Below are positions 33,137 through 41,908 of a DNA stretch of 50,759 nucleotides, in pieces; positions within the stretch are counted from its first letter, which is position 1, and every line of letters starts with the position of its first letter. The DNA lies in assembly GCA_026391215.1 (NCBI GenBank), contig JAPLDX010000121.1:1-50759 (forward strand). Direction: 5' to 3'. The position numbers were made by a program, and so were the translations under genes. The notes beneath the pieces are model-generated. The model did no database searches and was not told where the DNA came from. It saw only the letters and a program-made list of their open reading frames with translations. This DNA is from Bacteroidia bacterium. GTDB taxonomy: Bacteria; Bacteroidota; Bacteroidia; Bacteroidales; VadinHA17.

Positions 33137-34288
33137 TTAAGGAAGCGCTAATGGATCTTCAGGCGCTTTAGCATCCTTAATATCCGCAATAAATACCCCT
33201 GTATAATAAAATCCTATTATCTGCTTATAATCAAATCCTTTCATTGCCATTACCATTGCTCCTTCCTGGCAGAGACCTACACCATGGCCATAACCCCTTC
33301 CGTTAAAGACAACTGAATCTGCTGCCACCGAAAGAGAGAAAAATGTCGATCTAAGCTTCAGGTCAGTTCTGATCTGATTAAGAGGCATTGTAAAATCACC
33401 GGCTTTATAATCTTTCAGCCTTGTCTTCTGTGAAAAATTTAACAGTGAGGAATTGCCTTCATCTCCGCTATATCCCGCACTCTTAAGATAATCTGTCCAT
33501 TCCTCAAGACTTATGGCTGTCTGCCATTTTGCATTGCGCGACGCGGTACAAAAAGGATCGGTCACTTTTTTAAGATACGTCTGATTGGTAAGCCATACAT
33601 TTTCCGATGGAGATGTTTCTCCTCCGCAGTTGGAATGAAAAGCTGAAATGATAAGCGCAGAGTCAGGGCCGAGAATTACCTGTCCCTTTGTCTCCAATGC
33701 TGCACGGACTATTATTGTATCATTTGTCACTCCGTTAAAAGCCTGGCAATGAGTATTATCACAAAGATTAAACCGGTCTGTTATATGTTTATCATAATAT
33801 TTATATATATAAGTCCTGGCTATTACTGCCTGTGTCTTGAAGTATTCAATATTCTTCCCCGAACCTCCTTCTGCCCTTACAACTCCTGAAATATATGGAT
33901 CAATTTCACAGACATTAATGAGTAACATTGTCCCAAGACCTCGAAAGCACTGAAGATCTCCTGAATAAAGCTGTCGGATCCCGTTAACACGTAAAGTGAA
34001 AGAATCATTTCCGGTTTTTTGTAAAAAGAATACCGAATCACAAATAACTGCTTTTTCATTCCTGGCTTTCACTGCCAGCCTGTCATTGAATTTTGAGATC
34101 AGAATAATTTCTCCCGGGGATATCTCAAATGTATTTCCATTGAATCCGTTCACTTCGTATATTCCTCCGGTAACCGAAAAAACTGCAGTCCCGGGATCAT
34201 GTGCAGAAAATAATCTTATCCTAACCTGCCCGAAAGATGACAGTGGTAATAATAAGAATAAAAATCCCGTAATGATCAGTCTGTACAT
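33137..34288 (-). CDS. SpoIID/LytB domain secreted protein
   Basis: This 383-residue protein has a signal peptide (MYRLIITGFLFLLLPLSSFGQ). The SpoIID-type domain (about 115-370) is marked by GVVRAEGGSGKNIEYFKTQA with the likely catalytic Glu, ARTYIYKYYDKH, SAFHSNCGGETSPSENVW and the C-terminal GRGYGHGVGLCQEGAMVMA with paired His. SpoIID is a lytic transglycosylase that cleaves glycan strands lacking stem peptides; in non-sporulating Bacteroidota the related proteins are thought to act on peptidoglycan in the envelope. It lies downstream of lpxB on the same strand with a 31-base gap. Confidence 0.92.
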   Translation of the reverse strand: MYRLIITGFLFLLLPLSSFGQVRIRLFSAHDPGTAVFSVTGGIYEVNGFNGNTFEISPGEIILISKFNDRLAVKARNEKAVICDSVFFLQKTGNDSFTLRVNGIRQLYSGDLQCFRGLGTMLLINVCEIDPYISGVVRAEGGSGKNIEYFKTQAVIARTYIYKYYDKHITDRFNLCDNTHCQAFNGVTNDTIIVRAALETKGQVILGPDSALIISAFHSNCGGETSPSENVWLTNQTYLKKVTDPFCTASRNAKWQTAISLEEWTDYLKSAGYSGDEGNSSLLNFSQKTRLKDYKAGDFTMPLNQIRTDLKLRSTFFSLSVAADSVVFNGRGYGHGVGLCQEGAMVMAMKGFDYKQIIGFYYTGVFIADIKDAKAPEDPLALP

Positions 34289-34319
34289 TATACTAAATCT
34301 ATCCTTATACTGTGTGCCG

Positions 34320-35465
34320 TTACGCCTTCGCTGAAGCTTCGGCGCACGCAGTGAGCCTTTCTATCATAGCACTGGCAATTCTTCCTGACGCTCCCGAAGG
34401 ACCCAGCTTTTCTTTTAAGAGCTTATAGTCTTCAAGCATCTTTCCCCTTGCAGTACCTCCCTGAAGTATTGGTTTGAGTTCATCAAGCAGGTTATTCCTG
34501 TTGAGGGAATATCCTTTCAGCTCTTTCACAACCTCCATATCCATAATAAGGTTGACAAGCGAGATATATTTCACCTTTATTACCATCAAGGCAATAAGCA
34601 TTGAAAAAAAGTCACCTTTATAGCAGACCACCTGAGGAGTATTGAACAGGGCAGCTTCAAGGGTTGCAGTTCCTGATGCTACCAGGGCTGCCTCAGAAAC
34701 AGTGAGTATCTCATATGTTTTATCCTTCAGCAGCTTTACAGGTTCCTTACCGATAATTTTCATATATAACTCATCAGGCAGGTTTTTCACTCCGGCCAGG
34801 ACAAACTGGTATTCAGGAAAATACCTGACCACCTTGATCATCTGCGGCAGAATTGCTTCAACCTCATGGCGGCGGCTCCCGGCGAGAAGTCCTATCACTG
34901 GCCTGTTATCAAGACCAGGCATTCTTAAAAGCTCTTCCTTCCCGGGTAGTGCTGACATTCTTCTTTCTGTTTCGTCAACAAGAGGATTTCCCCGGTATTC
35001 AACATCGATCTCATGTCCTTTATAAAAACTTACTTCGAATGGAAAAATGATGTACATCCGGTCAACATATTCCCTGATCTTCTCTACTCTGCTCTCGTTC
35101 CACGCCCATAATTTCGGTGATATGTAATAGAAAATCCTGAATCCTTTACTTTTGGCAAACTCAGCAATACGTAGGTTAAATCCGGGGTAATCGATCAGGA
35201 TGACCGTATCAGGATTAAAGTCGGTGATATGTTGCTTGCAGAGAGATAAGTTTCTGGATATAGTCCTGAGGTTTTTCAGAACGACGGTGAAGCCCATGAA
35301 AGCTGTTTTCTTGTAATGCATCAGCAGGGTCGCTCCTGCTGCTTCCATCAGGTCGCCTCCCCAACAGAATATTTCAGCATCTCTGTCAGCAGCTATCAGT
35401 TCCCTGATAAGGTTTGACCCATGAAGGTCGCCTGATTGTTCCCCAGCGATTATAAAATACCTCAT
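34320..35465 (-). CDS. lpxB: Lipid-A-disaccharide synthase
   Basis: This 381-residue glycosyltransferase of lipid A synthesis joins UDP-2,3-diacylglucosamine and lipid X to make the disaccharide precursor at the inner membrane. Landmarks are MRYFIIAGEQSGDLHGSNLI at the start, FYYISPKLWAWNESRV, GLLAGSRRHEVEAILPQM and ALVASGTATLEAAL. Start: the ATG at 35463-35465 overlaps the TGA of the preceding 98-residue gene (TGATG); a frame extension to 35531 would add unrelated residues. The last residues (about ACAEASAKA) come from a repeat-like palindrome and extend past where homologues normally end. Confidence 0.95.
   Translation of the reverse strand: MRYFIIAGEQSGDLHGSNLIRELIAADRDAEIFCWGGDLMEAAGATLLMHYKKTAFMGFTVVLKNLRTISRNLSLCKQHITDFNPDTVILIDYPGFNLRIAEFAKSKGFRIFYYISPKLWAWNESRVEKIREYVDRMYIIFPFEVSFYKGHEIDVEYRGNPLVDETERRMSALPGKEELLRMPGLDNRPVIGLLAGSRRHEVEAILPQMIKVVRYFPEYQFVLAGVKNLPDELYMKIIGKEPVKLLKDKTYEILTVSEAALVASGTATLEAALFNTPQVVCYKGDFFSMLIALMVIKVKYISLVNLIMDMEVVKELKGYSLNRNNLLDELKPILQGGTARGKMLEDYKLLKEKLGPSGASGRIASAMIERLTACAEASAKA
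34323..34344. repeat. Palindrome encoding the lpxB C-terminus
   Basis: This 22-base imperfect palindrome has matching CGCC and GGCG ends around GAAGCTTC-type cores. It forms the final codons of lpxB, next to the stop at 34320-34322. The composition differs from the rest of lpxB. Confidence 0.5.
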
Positions 35466-35761
35466 CACAATACTTTTACTACGAAAAGCAGCAATAGCCA
35501 AGCTATGGTTATTCCCAGCACTCCCTTGCAAGCGCGCAGCATATCAAAGTGATTAAACAGGAAAAATATAAGCACGTTTGAAAACATACAGAGAGAAATT
35601 ATTTGGGTAGAAATATTTGCTTCTATTATTTTCCTAAGCCATAATTGAAGGCTTGGATCTCCTTTGGCAGAAAGGAATACCACAAGGGAAACAATAACGG
35701 GTAATACAAATCCTGTGATGACCCCGAAAGCCACTTTATCATATTTTTCCGGGAATTTCAC
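35465..35761 (-). CDS. Small three-helix membrane protein between surE and lpxB
   Basis: This 98-residue protein has three predicted membrane helices: VAFGVITGFVLPVIVSLVVF, IISLCMFSNVLIFFLFNHF and GVLGITIAWLLLLFVVKVL. It overlaps surE by 4 bases (ATGA) and lpxB by 1 base (TGATG), so all three are translationally coupled. No function is known to me. The tight coupling with lipid A synthesis suggests an envelope role, by inference only. Confidence 0.85.
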   Translation of the reverse strand: MKFPEKYDKVAFGVITGFVLPVIVSLVVFLSAKGDPSLQLWLRKIIEANISTQIISLCMFSNVLIFFLFNHFDMLRACKGVLGITIAWLLLLFVVKVL

Positions 35762-36540
35762 TTTCCTAATTTCTCCTTTAGTTTATCAATGAACCAGTGA
35801 GCGGTCATATCAACTGATACGGGCACCACCGAAACATAATTATTAGCCAGCGCCCACTCATCAGTATCTTTTGCTTCTGGTTCATGGTTTTGGAAAGAGC
35901 CTGTAAGCCAGTAATATGTCTTACCCATTGGATCTTTTCTCTTCTCGAATTCCTCCTTCCAGTTTCCTTTCGATTGGCGGCATACTTTTATTCCCTTTAT
36001 ATCTTTCTTTTCGACTGCCGGAATATTAACATTAAGGCACACCCCCTGAGGAAGAGGCTCCAATGCCATCTTTTCCATAATCAGCCGTATGTAGGTTCTG
36101 CATACAGAAAAATCGGCTGTGGATGAAAAACTATTAAGTGAAAAGCCAACCGAGCTGATGCCATATAAGCATCCCTCAATTGCTGCAGCCATAGTGCCTG
36201 AATAGAGCACGCTTACTGACGCGTTGGCGCCATGATTGATCCCTGAAACAACCCAGTCAGGATGCCTGTCAAGCAATTGATTAACAGCAATTTTAATGCT
36301 ATCCGTCGGTGTTCCGTTACAGGTATAGATCCTGTGCTTTTCATTTTCTTCTAGAAGCTTGACCCTAAGAGGTGTTTTAACCGTCAGGGCCTGTGACATT
36401 CCGGACTGGCTCTCCATTGTGGAAACCAGCACCACCTTTCCGAATTCCTCCATAACCTCAAGAAGAGTTTTTAATCCGGCTGCATAAAGACCGTCATCGT
36501 TAGTTAACAGGATCAGCCGTTCTCCCTTTTCAATAACCAT
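35758..36540 (-). CDS. surE: 5'/3'-nucleotidase SurE
   Basis: This 260-residue metal-dependent phosphatase hydrolyses nucleoside 5'- and 3'-monophosphates. The N-terminal LLTNDDGLYAAGL carries the conserved Asp pair, followed by the STMESQSGMSQALT loop and the VVSGINHGANASVSVLYSGT metal and substrate segment with Asn. The length is typical of the family. It is the first gene of the surE-membrane protein-lpxB set, with a -7 box 20 bases upstream. Confidence 0.96.
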   Translation of the reverse strand: MVIEKGERLILLTNDDGLYAAGLKTLLEVMEEFGKVVLVSTMESQSGMSQALTVKTPLRVKLLEENEKHRIYTCNGTPTDSIKIAVNQLLDRHPDWVVSGINHGANASVSVLYSGTMAAAIEGCLYGISSVGFSLNSFSSTADFSVCRTYIRLIMEKMALEPLPQGVCLNVNIPAVEKKDIKGIKVCRQSKGNWKEEFEKRKDPMGKTYYWLTGSFQNHEPEAKDTDEWALANNYVSVVPVSVDMTAHWFIDKLKEKLGK

Positions 36541-36559
36541 ATATTACTAAATTGATATA

Positions 36560-36567
36560 CAAATATA
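36560..36567 (-). promoter_or_regulatory. Candidate -7 box for surE operon
   Basis: On the minus strand this reads TATATTTG, an exact TAnnTTTG match, 20 bases upstream of the surE start. No matching -33 box was found. Confidence 0.42.
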
Positions 36568-36605
36568 GAGAAAATTGGGAGAAGGCTGCTTAGTTAAGAT
36601 TGATG

Positions 36606-36811
36606 GAACCGCTCCGCGGTTCAACAAATATCTACCGGGCCATGAGCCAATATTGATGCAACCGCTCCGCGGTTCGGCAAATAATTCAGTACCTGCGAGG
36701 GGAAGAAATGTTTTGGTTTTTGCTTCAAAACATGAGAGGGAAAGAAACGTCGGAGACGTTCCCTCAAACTTGTTAAGGTCTTCTTTTTCATTATTAAACC
36801 CCGGAGGGGTT
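36606..36811. repeat. Cluster of GGA-loop hairpins between surE and pheT
   Basis: The 325-base divergent gap 36541-36865 contains four hairpins of one design. They are AACCGC-GGA-GCGGTT, twice on the minus strand (within 36606-36622, and 36660-36674); AACGTC-GGA-GACGTT (36746-36760); and AACCCC-GGA-GGGGTT (36797-36811). A further stem ATGTTTTG/CAAAACAT lies at 36708-36733. Direct-repeat relics (GAGGGGAAGAAATG and GAGAGGGAAAGAAACG) flank them. No gene is seen; the short reading frames here translate the repeats. Confidence 0.85.
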
Positions 36812-36831
36812 CCATAATAAAATCAATTTCT

Positions 36832-36839
36832 TATTTTTG
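36832..36839 (+). promoter_or_regulatory. Candidate -7 box for pheT
   Basis: TATTTTTG matches TAnnTTTG and lies 26 bases upstream of the pheT start, a usual distance for this phylum. The GGA hairpin cluster ends 20 bases upstream of it, so no standard -33 box sequence is present. Confidence 0.42.
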
Positions 36840-36865
36840 CCTACTGTTAATTACTTTCATTTAAG

Positions 36866-39319
36866 ATGAAGATCTCATACAACTGGATTAAAGATTATCT
36901 TGACATTGATATTGAACCCAATAAGCTTTCAGTGATCCTTACAGGATTAGGCCTTGAGGTTGAAGCGATGGAGGAATGGGAATCTGTAAAAGGCGGACTG
37001 AAAGGGGTTGTGATAGGCGAAGTGCTTACCTGTAAAAAACATCCTGATGCGGATAAGCTTACCATAACAACAGTGAATGTAGGTGGTTCTGAGCCGCTTC
37101 ATATCGTGTGCGGTGCACCGAATGTAGCAGCCGGACAGAAAGTACCGGTAGCCACTGTCGGGACTGTGGTATTTAAAGGAAATGAAAGTCTTGAGATAAA
37201 GAAATCAAAAATAAGAGGCGAACTTTCCGAAGGAATGATATGCGCCGAAGATGAGCTCGGTCTTGGAACCCTGCATGAGGGTATCATGGTACTCGACAAG
37301 GATGCGGTACCGGGAACGCCGGCTTCCGAGTACTTTAAAATAGAAAAGGATTCTGTCTATCAGATTGGCCTGACTCCCAACAGGATAGATAGCGGTTCGC
37401 ATTTCGGTGCAGCAAGGGACCTTGCTGCATATCTCAATATCAATAAAGTCAGGAGTACAACTGCCAGGCTTCCCTCTGTTGATGCATTCAAGCCGGATAA
37501 TAACGACAATCCTTATGAGGTCATTATAGAAAATTCAACAGATTGTCCCAGGTATACCGGAGTGACAATCAGCGGAGTTAAGATCGGAGAATCACCGGAG
37601 TGGCTGAAAAACAAGCTCATGGCAATAGGACTCAATCCTATAAATAACGTGGTTGATATCACCAATTTTGTTCAGTATGAGATAGGGCAGCCTCTCCATG
37701 CATTTGATGCCGATAAAATTGAAGGTAAGAAAGTAATCATCAGAAACTTGCCTGAAAAATCAAAGTTCATTACGCTTGATGGCACAGAAAGAAGCCTTTC
37801 ATCAAAGGACCTGATGATATGCAATACAAAGGATGGCATGTGTATTGCCGGGGTGTTCGGAGGAATAAGGTCGGGAGTGACTGAATCCACAAAGAATATA
37901 TTTCTTGAAAGTGCTTACTTTAATCCTGTCACAATAAGGAAGACTGCAAGGAGGCACGGACTTAATACTGATGCATCTTTCAGGTTCGAAAGAGGCGCTG
38001 ATCCCGAAATTACTACCTGGGCGCTGAAACGGGCATCGCTGCTTATCAGGGAGATCGCAGGCGGAAAAATATCCTCCGAAATTAAAGATGTCTATCCCAA
38101 AAAGATAAACAGGGAAAAAATAGAAGTGAGCTATAAAAGCATCGACAGGCTGATAGGGAAACAAATTGATCACCAGATAATCAAAAAGATACTCGTACTT
38201 CTTGATATTAAAATCCTGGAGGAAAAGGGAGATTCAATAACACTTGAGATACCTCTTTACAGAGTTGATGTACACCGCGAAGCCGATGTCGTTGAAGAGA
38301 TAATGAGGATTTACGGATATAACAATATTGAGATTAGCGATCATGTAAATTCTACTCTCACATATGAGGAAAAGCCTGACAGGGAAAAAATAGTAAATAT
38401 TATCTCTGATATGCTTACGGCCAACGGCTTTGCAGAGATAATGTGCAATTCACTCAATCCTTCATCATTTTACGAGAACGACGATTTCAACAGGGAAGAG
38501 CTTGTAATGCTTGCCAATCCTCTCAGCTCAGATCTTAATGCAATGAGACAATCGCTTCTTTATGGCGGTCTCAGTTCTGTAAGCCGGAACATAAACCGGC
38601 AGAATCCCGATCTCAGAATGTACGAATTCGGATACTGCTATTTCTCAAGAAAATCAGATCAGTCATTCCCGGGTGTCGATAATTTTACAGAAACCAGATC
38701 TCTCGACCTGTTCATTTCGGGAAATACCGGCCCCAAACGCTGGAACTATAAAACGAATCCTACCGGATTTTTCAATATCAAGGCATCCGTGGAAATGATA
38801 CTTTCAAGGCTTGGGATTGCAACTGACAGCTTGTCTTCGGGTGAAAGCAATAAAAGATACTTCTCTGAATCCTTTACCTGGTCAGACAATAAGAAGGTGG
38901 TTGCAGAGGCAGGCATGATCTCCAGGGAATACCTTAATAAATTCGATATCAGCCAGGATGTTTATTATGCCCATATTGACTGGGATCTGGTCATTAAACT
39001 GATTAAGAACCATTCAGTATCATACAATGAATTGCCAAAATATCCGTGGGTAAGGAGAGATCTTGCACTCCTGCTCGATAAAGATATTAAATTCGGGCAG
39101 ATTAGGGAAATTGCATTCAGAACTGAAAAGCATATTCTGCAGGTAGTTGATCTTTTTGATGTTTATGAAAGCGACACTCTTGGTCAGAACAAGAAATCAT
39201 ATGCAGTCAGTTTTATACTCAGAGATGACCTCAGAACTCTGATCGACAAGAATATAGAGAAAACAATGAACAATCTGGTCGCTGCTTTTGAAAAAGAAGC
39301 AGGTGCAAAAATAAGATGA
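36866..39319 (+). CDS. pheT: Phenylalanine-tRNA ligase beta subunit
   Basis: This 817-residue subunit pairs with PheS to charge tRNA-Phe. It opens with MKISYNWIKDYLDIDIEPNK, followed by a tRNA-binding EMAP-like domain (about 40-155: HPDADKLTITTVNVGG, IVCGAPNVAAGQKVPVATVG). Then come B3/B4 editing-type domains (GLNPINNVVDITNFVQYEIGQPLHAFDADKI), B5 and the C-terminal anticodon-binding fold (YPWVRRDLALLLDK). The length is typical. Its TGA overlaps the macro-domain gene's ATG. PheS is not in the window. Confidence 0.97.
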   Translation: MKISYNWIKDYLDIDIEPNKLSVILTGLGLEVEAMEEWESVKGGLKGVVIGEVLTCKKHPDADKLTITTVNVGGSEPLHIVCGAPNVAAGQKVPVATVGTVVFKGNESLEIKKSKIRGELSEGMICAEDELGLGTLHEGIMVLDKDAVPGTPASEYFKIEKDSVYQIGLTPNRIDSGSHFGAARDLAAYLNINKVRSTTARLPSVDAFKPDNNDNPYEVIIENSTDCPRYTGVTISGVKIGESPEWLKNKLMAIGLNPINNVVDITNFVQYEIGQPLHAFDADKIEGKKVIIRNLPEKSKFITLDGTERSLSSKDLMICNTKDGMCIAGVFGGIRSGVTESTKNIFLESAYFNPVTIRKTARRHGLNTDASFRFERGADPEITTWALKRASLLIREIAGGKISSEIKDVYPKKINREKIEVSYKSIDRLIGKQIDHQIIKKILVLLDIKILEEKGDSITLEIPLYRVDVHREADVVEEIMRIYGYNNIEISDHVNSTLTYEEKPDREKIVNIISDMLTANGFAEIMCNSLNPSSFYENDDFNREELVMLANPLSSDLNAMRQSLLYGGLSSVSRNINRQNPDLRMYEFGYCYFSRKSDQSFPGVDNFTETRSLDLFISGNTGPKRWNYKTNPTGFFNIKASVEMILSRLGIATDSLSSGESNKRYFSESFTWSDNKKVVAEAGMISREYLNKFDISQDVYYAHIDWDLVIKLIKNHSVSYNELPKYPWVRRDLALLLDKDIKFGQIREIAFRTEKHILQVVDLFDVYESDTLGQNKKSYAVSFILRDDLRTLIDKNIEKTMNNLVAAFEKEAGAKIR

Positions 39320-39831
39320 TGAAAAACAAGAGGGTTGAGCTGGTAAAGGGGGATATTACTTCACTCGAAGTTGATGCCATAGTAAATGCAGCCAATAGCT
39401 CATTGCTTGGCGGCGGAGGGGTTGACGGGGCGATTCATAAAGCTGCCGGACCTGAGCTGTATAAAGAGTGTGAAGGGCTTAAAGGCTGTGCAACAGGCGA
39501 GGCAAAAATCACCAGGGGATACGGACTGAAAGCCAAACATGTTATTCATACTGTGGGACCAGTATGGTATGGCGGCTATCGTGATGAACACGTGACTCTT
39601 GCATCATGTTATCAGGCGAGTCTCTCTATTGCGAAAAAGAACAAAATAAAGACGATCGCGTTCCCCGGCATTTCAACAGGGGTTTATGGCTTCCCGAAAG
39701 ATCTGGCAGCGCTGATAGCCGTAAATGAATCGAACAGGTTCCTGAAAAAAAATGCATATCCCGAAAAAGTGATTTTTGTAGCTTACGATGATGAAAGCTA
39801 CGAAACATACCGAAAGCTCCTGGATCAATGA
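39316..39831 (+). CDS. Macro-domain protein (O-acetyl-ADP-ribose deacetylase-like)
   Basis: This 171-residue single macro domain resembles YmdB, which removes acetyl from O-acetyl-ADP-ribose and can reverse ADP-ribosylation. The binding-site pattern is clear: LVKGDITSLEVDAIVNAANS with the key Asn, LLGGGGVDGAIHKAAGPEL, GEAKITRGYGL, VIHTVGPVW and FPGISTGVYGFP. It is cytoplasmic. Its start overlaps pheT (ATGA) and its stop overlaps the prenyltransferase start (ATGA), so the three genes are translationally coupled. Confidence 0.93.
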   Translation: MMKNKRVELVKGDITSLEVDAIVNAANSSLLGGGGVDGAIHKAAGPELYKECEGLKGCATGEAKITRGYGLKAKHVIHTVGPVWYGGYRDEHVTLASCYQASLSIAKKNKIKTIAFPGISTGVYGFPKDLAALIAVNESNRFLKKNAYPEKVIFVAYDDESYETYRKLLDQ

Positions 39832-40706
39832 GCTCTGTCCTTAGATCAGTTAAAAACTACCTGTCACTGGTCAGGTTCGCCCACACAGTCTTTGCAATGC
39901 CATTTGCACTGATAGGCTTTTCTCTCGCTGTCTCAACCGATGAGCACCAGTTCAGCCTGAAGCTGCTGCTACTGATCATTCTCTGCATGATCTTTACCCG
40001 TAATGCAGCTATGGGGTTTAACAGGCTGGCCGACAGAAGATTCGATGCACTCAATCCAAGAACTGAAACCAGGGAGATCCCTTCAGGAATTATCAGCACC
40101 AGATCGGCAGCTGTTTTTGTCATTATCAATTCGTTCCTGTTCATTGCAACAACTGCATTTATAAACAAGCTGACACTGTTCCTTTCCCCTGTAGCCTTGC
40201 TGATTATCCTCGGCTATAGCCTTACCAAGCGGTATACCTCACTTTGCCATTTTATCCTGGGACTTGGATTAAGCCTTGCACCAACAGGCGCTTATATTTC
40301 AGTGACAGGTACTTTTGCCATCATCCCGGTATTATTTTCTTTTATTGTTCTGACATGGGTAAGCGGATTTGATATCATTTATGCTCTTCAGGATGATGAA
40401 TTCGATAAAACCAACCGTCTTTACTCCCTCCCTTCAGCAACAGGAAGAAAAAGGGCGCTGATGATATCAATATCAGTACATTTGTTAACATTTTTCCTGG
40501 TAATAGCTGCCGGAATTATGGAAAGAGGAGGACTTTTCTTCTGGATCGGAGCCATAATCTTCACATTATTATTAATATATCAGCATTTGCTGGTAAAACA
40601 TGACGACATAAGCAAAGTGACCCTTGCTTTCGGCACGACCAACGGCATTGCGAGCATTGTCTTTGCTGTTTTTGTAATCGTTGATCTTTATATCCGGCAT
40701 CGTTAA
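39828..40706 (+). CDS. UbiA-family prenyltransferase (putative MqnP-like)
   Basis: This 292-residue membrane protein has about eight or nine helices and both Asp-rich motifs of UbiA enzymes: NRLADRRFDALNPRT (first) and DIIYALQDDEFD (second). It attaches a polyprenyl chain to an aromatic acid. Its sequence type is the one often labelled putative 4-hydroxybenzoate polyprenyltransferase, which in menaquinone-using bacteria is proposed to be MqnP of the futalosine pathway. This bacterium probably makes menaquinone, so that is the favoured role, but no other mqn gene is in the window. Confidence 0.88.
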   Translation: MSSVLRSVKNYLSLVRFAHTVFAMPFALIGFSLAVSTDEHQFSLKLLLLIILCMIFTRNAAMGFNRLADRRFDALNPRTETREIPSGIISTRSAAVFVIINSFLFIATTAFINKLTLFLSPVALLIILGYSLTKRYTSLCHFILGLGLSLAPTGAYISVTGTFAIIPVLFSFIVLTWVSGFDIIYALQDDEFDKTNRLYSLPSATGRKRALMISISVHLLTFFLVIAAGIMERGGLFFWIGAIIFTLLLIYQHLLVKHDDISKVTLAFGTTNGIASIVFAVFVIVDLYIRHR

Positions 40707-40775
40707 GAAATAAATAATCATTAACTGATTTTCTCAATTTTTTTTTTGTTACTTGGCGCCGATAAAAAACCTTAT

Positions 40776-41897
40776 ATGGGAAATATTATTATTAAAGAAG
40801 TAGCTACCCGTAAAGAACTTCACGAATTTATTTTTCTCCCTGAAAAAGTCCATAAAGAAGAACCTGACTGGCTTCCGCCAATTTATATGGATGAAAAGCT
40901 TTTATTCGACAAGAAGAAAAATAAATCATATAAATATGCTGATGCGGTACTTCTTCTTGCATGGAAGGATAAGAAACCTGTCGGAAGAATTATGGGTCTT
41001 ATCAACCGCCGGTATAATGAAATCCACAACGAGCAGCATGGACGTTTTTGTTTCATGGAATGTTATAACGAACAGGAAATATTCCATGCTCTTATTGAAT
41101 GGGTCGAAAAATGGGTAAAGCAAAATGGCATGATCAAGCTTGTCGGCCCGCTCGGATTTTCCGATAAAGATCCACAGGGATTCCAGATAGAAGGTTTCGA
41201 GTACCCCATGTTTATTACAAGCGCCAACAATTCTTCCTATATGCCTAAGCTAATAGAAGCTGAAGGATATGAAAAGAAAGTTGACCTTGTGAATTACCTT
41301 GCAGATATGCCGAAGAAACTTCCAGAGATCTACGAGAAGATCCTTTCAAGACTCGAGAAGACTGAGGGATATAAGATCCTTGAGTTTAAATCAAAGAAAG
41401 AGCTCAAGCCTTTTATCATTCCCACGCTGGAAATTATGAATGAGACATTCATGGAGATTTATGGTTTCGTTCCACTTAACGATAGTGAAAAAATAGAGTT
41501 CGCGGACAGGTACCTGATGATTGTCGACCCTAAATTAATAAAGTTGGCTGAAGTTAATGGAGAACTGATCGGATTTGCCCTTGCATTGGCTGATGTGAGT
41601 CCCGCGATAAAGGCATGCAATGGCAGGCTGCTTCCTTTCGGGATATTTAAAGTTCTGAATGAGTCGAAACATTCAAAGAAACTGCTTATGATGCTTGGAG
41701 GTGTGAAAAAACCTTACAGGAGTAAAGGCGTTGATGTCCTTATGGGAGTTAAAATACTCCAGTCAGCATTAGAACATAAGATGGAGATCATTGACAGCCA
41801 CCTGGTACTGGAGGATAACACCAGGATGAGAGGCGAATATGAAAGGGTTGGCGGAAAGGTTGTGAAGAAATTCCGTATCTATCAGAAGACCCTGTAA
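40776..41897 (+). CDS. GNAT-like acyltransferase (YghO-type)
   Basis: This 373-residue protein resembles the GNAT-fold family of YghO-like putative acyltransferases. Family-like stretches are PDWLPPIYMDEKLLFDKKKNK, KKPVGRIMGLINRRYNE, LVGPLGFSDKDPQGFQIEGF, and the C-terminal GGVKKPYRSKGVDVLMGVKIL with a likely acetyl-CoA loop. Start: the frame opens at a TTG at 40746, but the ATG at 40776 (MGNIIIKEV) begins the conserved part. It follows the prenyltransferase by 69 bases on the same strand. The acceptor is unknown. Confidence 0.82.
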   Translation: MGNIIIKEVATRKELHEFIFLPEKVHKEEPDWLPPIYMDEKLLFDKKKNKSYKYADAVLLLAWKDKKPVGRIMGLINRRYNEIHNEQHGRFCFMECYNEQEIFHALIEWVEKWVKQNGMIKLVGPLGFSDKDPQGFQIEGFEYPMFITSANNSSYMPKLIEAEGYEKKVDLVNYLADMPKKLPEIYEKILSRLEKTEGYKILEFKSKKELKPFIIPTLEIMNETFMEIYGFVPLNDSEKIEFADRYLMIVDPKLIKLAEVNGELIGFALALADVSPAIKACNGRLLPFGIFKVLNESKHSKKLLMMLGGVKKPYRSKGVDVLMGVKILQSALEHKMEIIDSHLVLEDNTRMRGEYERVGGKVVKKFRIYQKTL

Positions 41898-41908
41898 GTT
41901 GATCATAT

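Noticed and set aside
36575..36817. Short frames (80 and 64 residues) in the surE-pheT gap
   Set aside because: They translate the hairpin repeats and their relics; repeated FFPSxVL-type motifs reflect DNA repetition.
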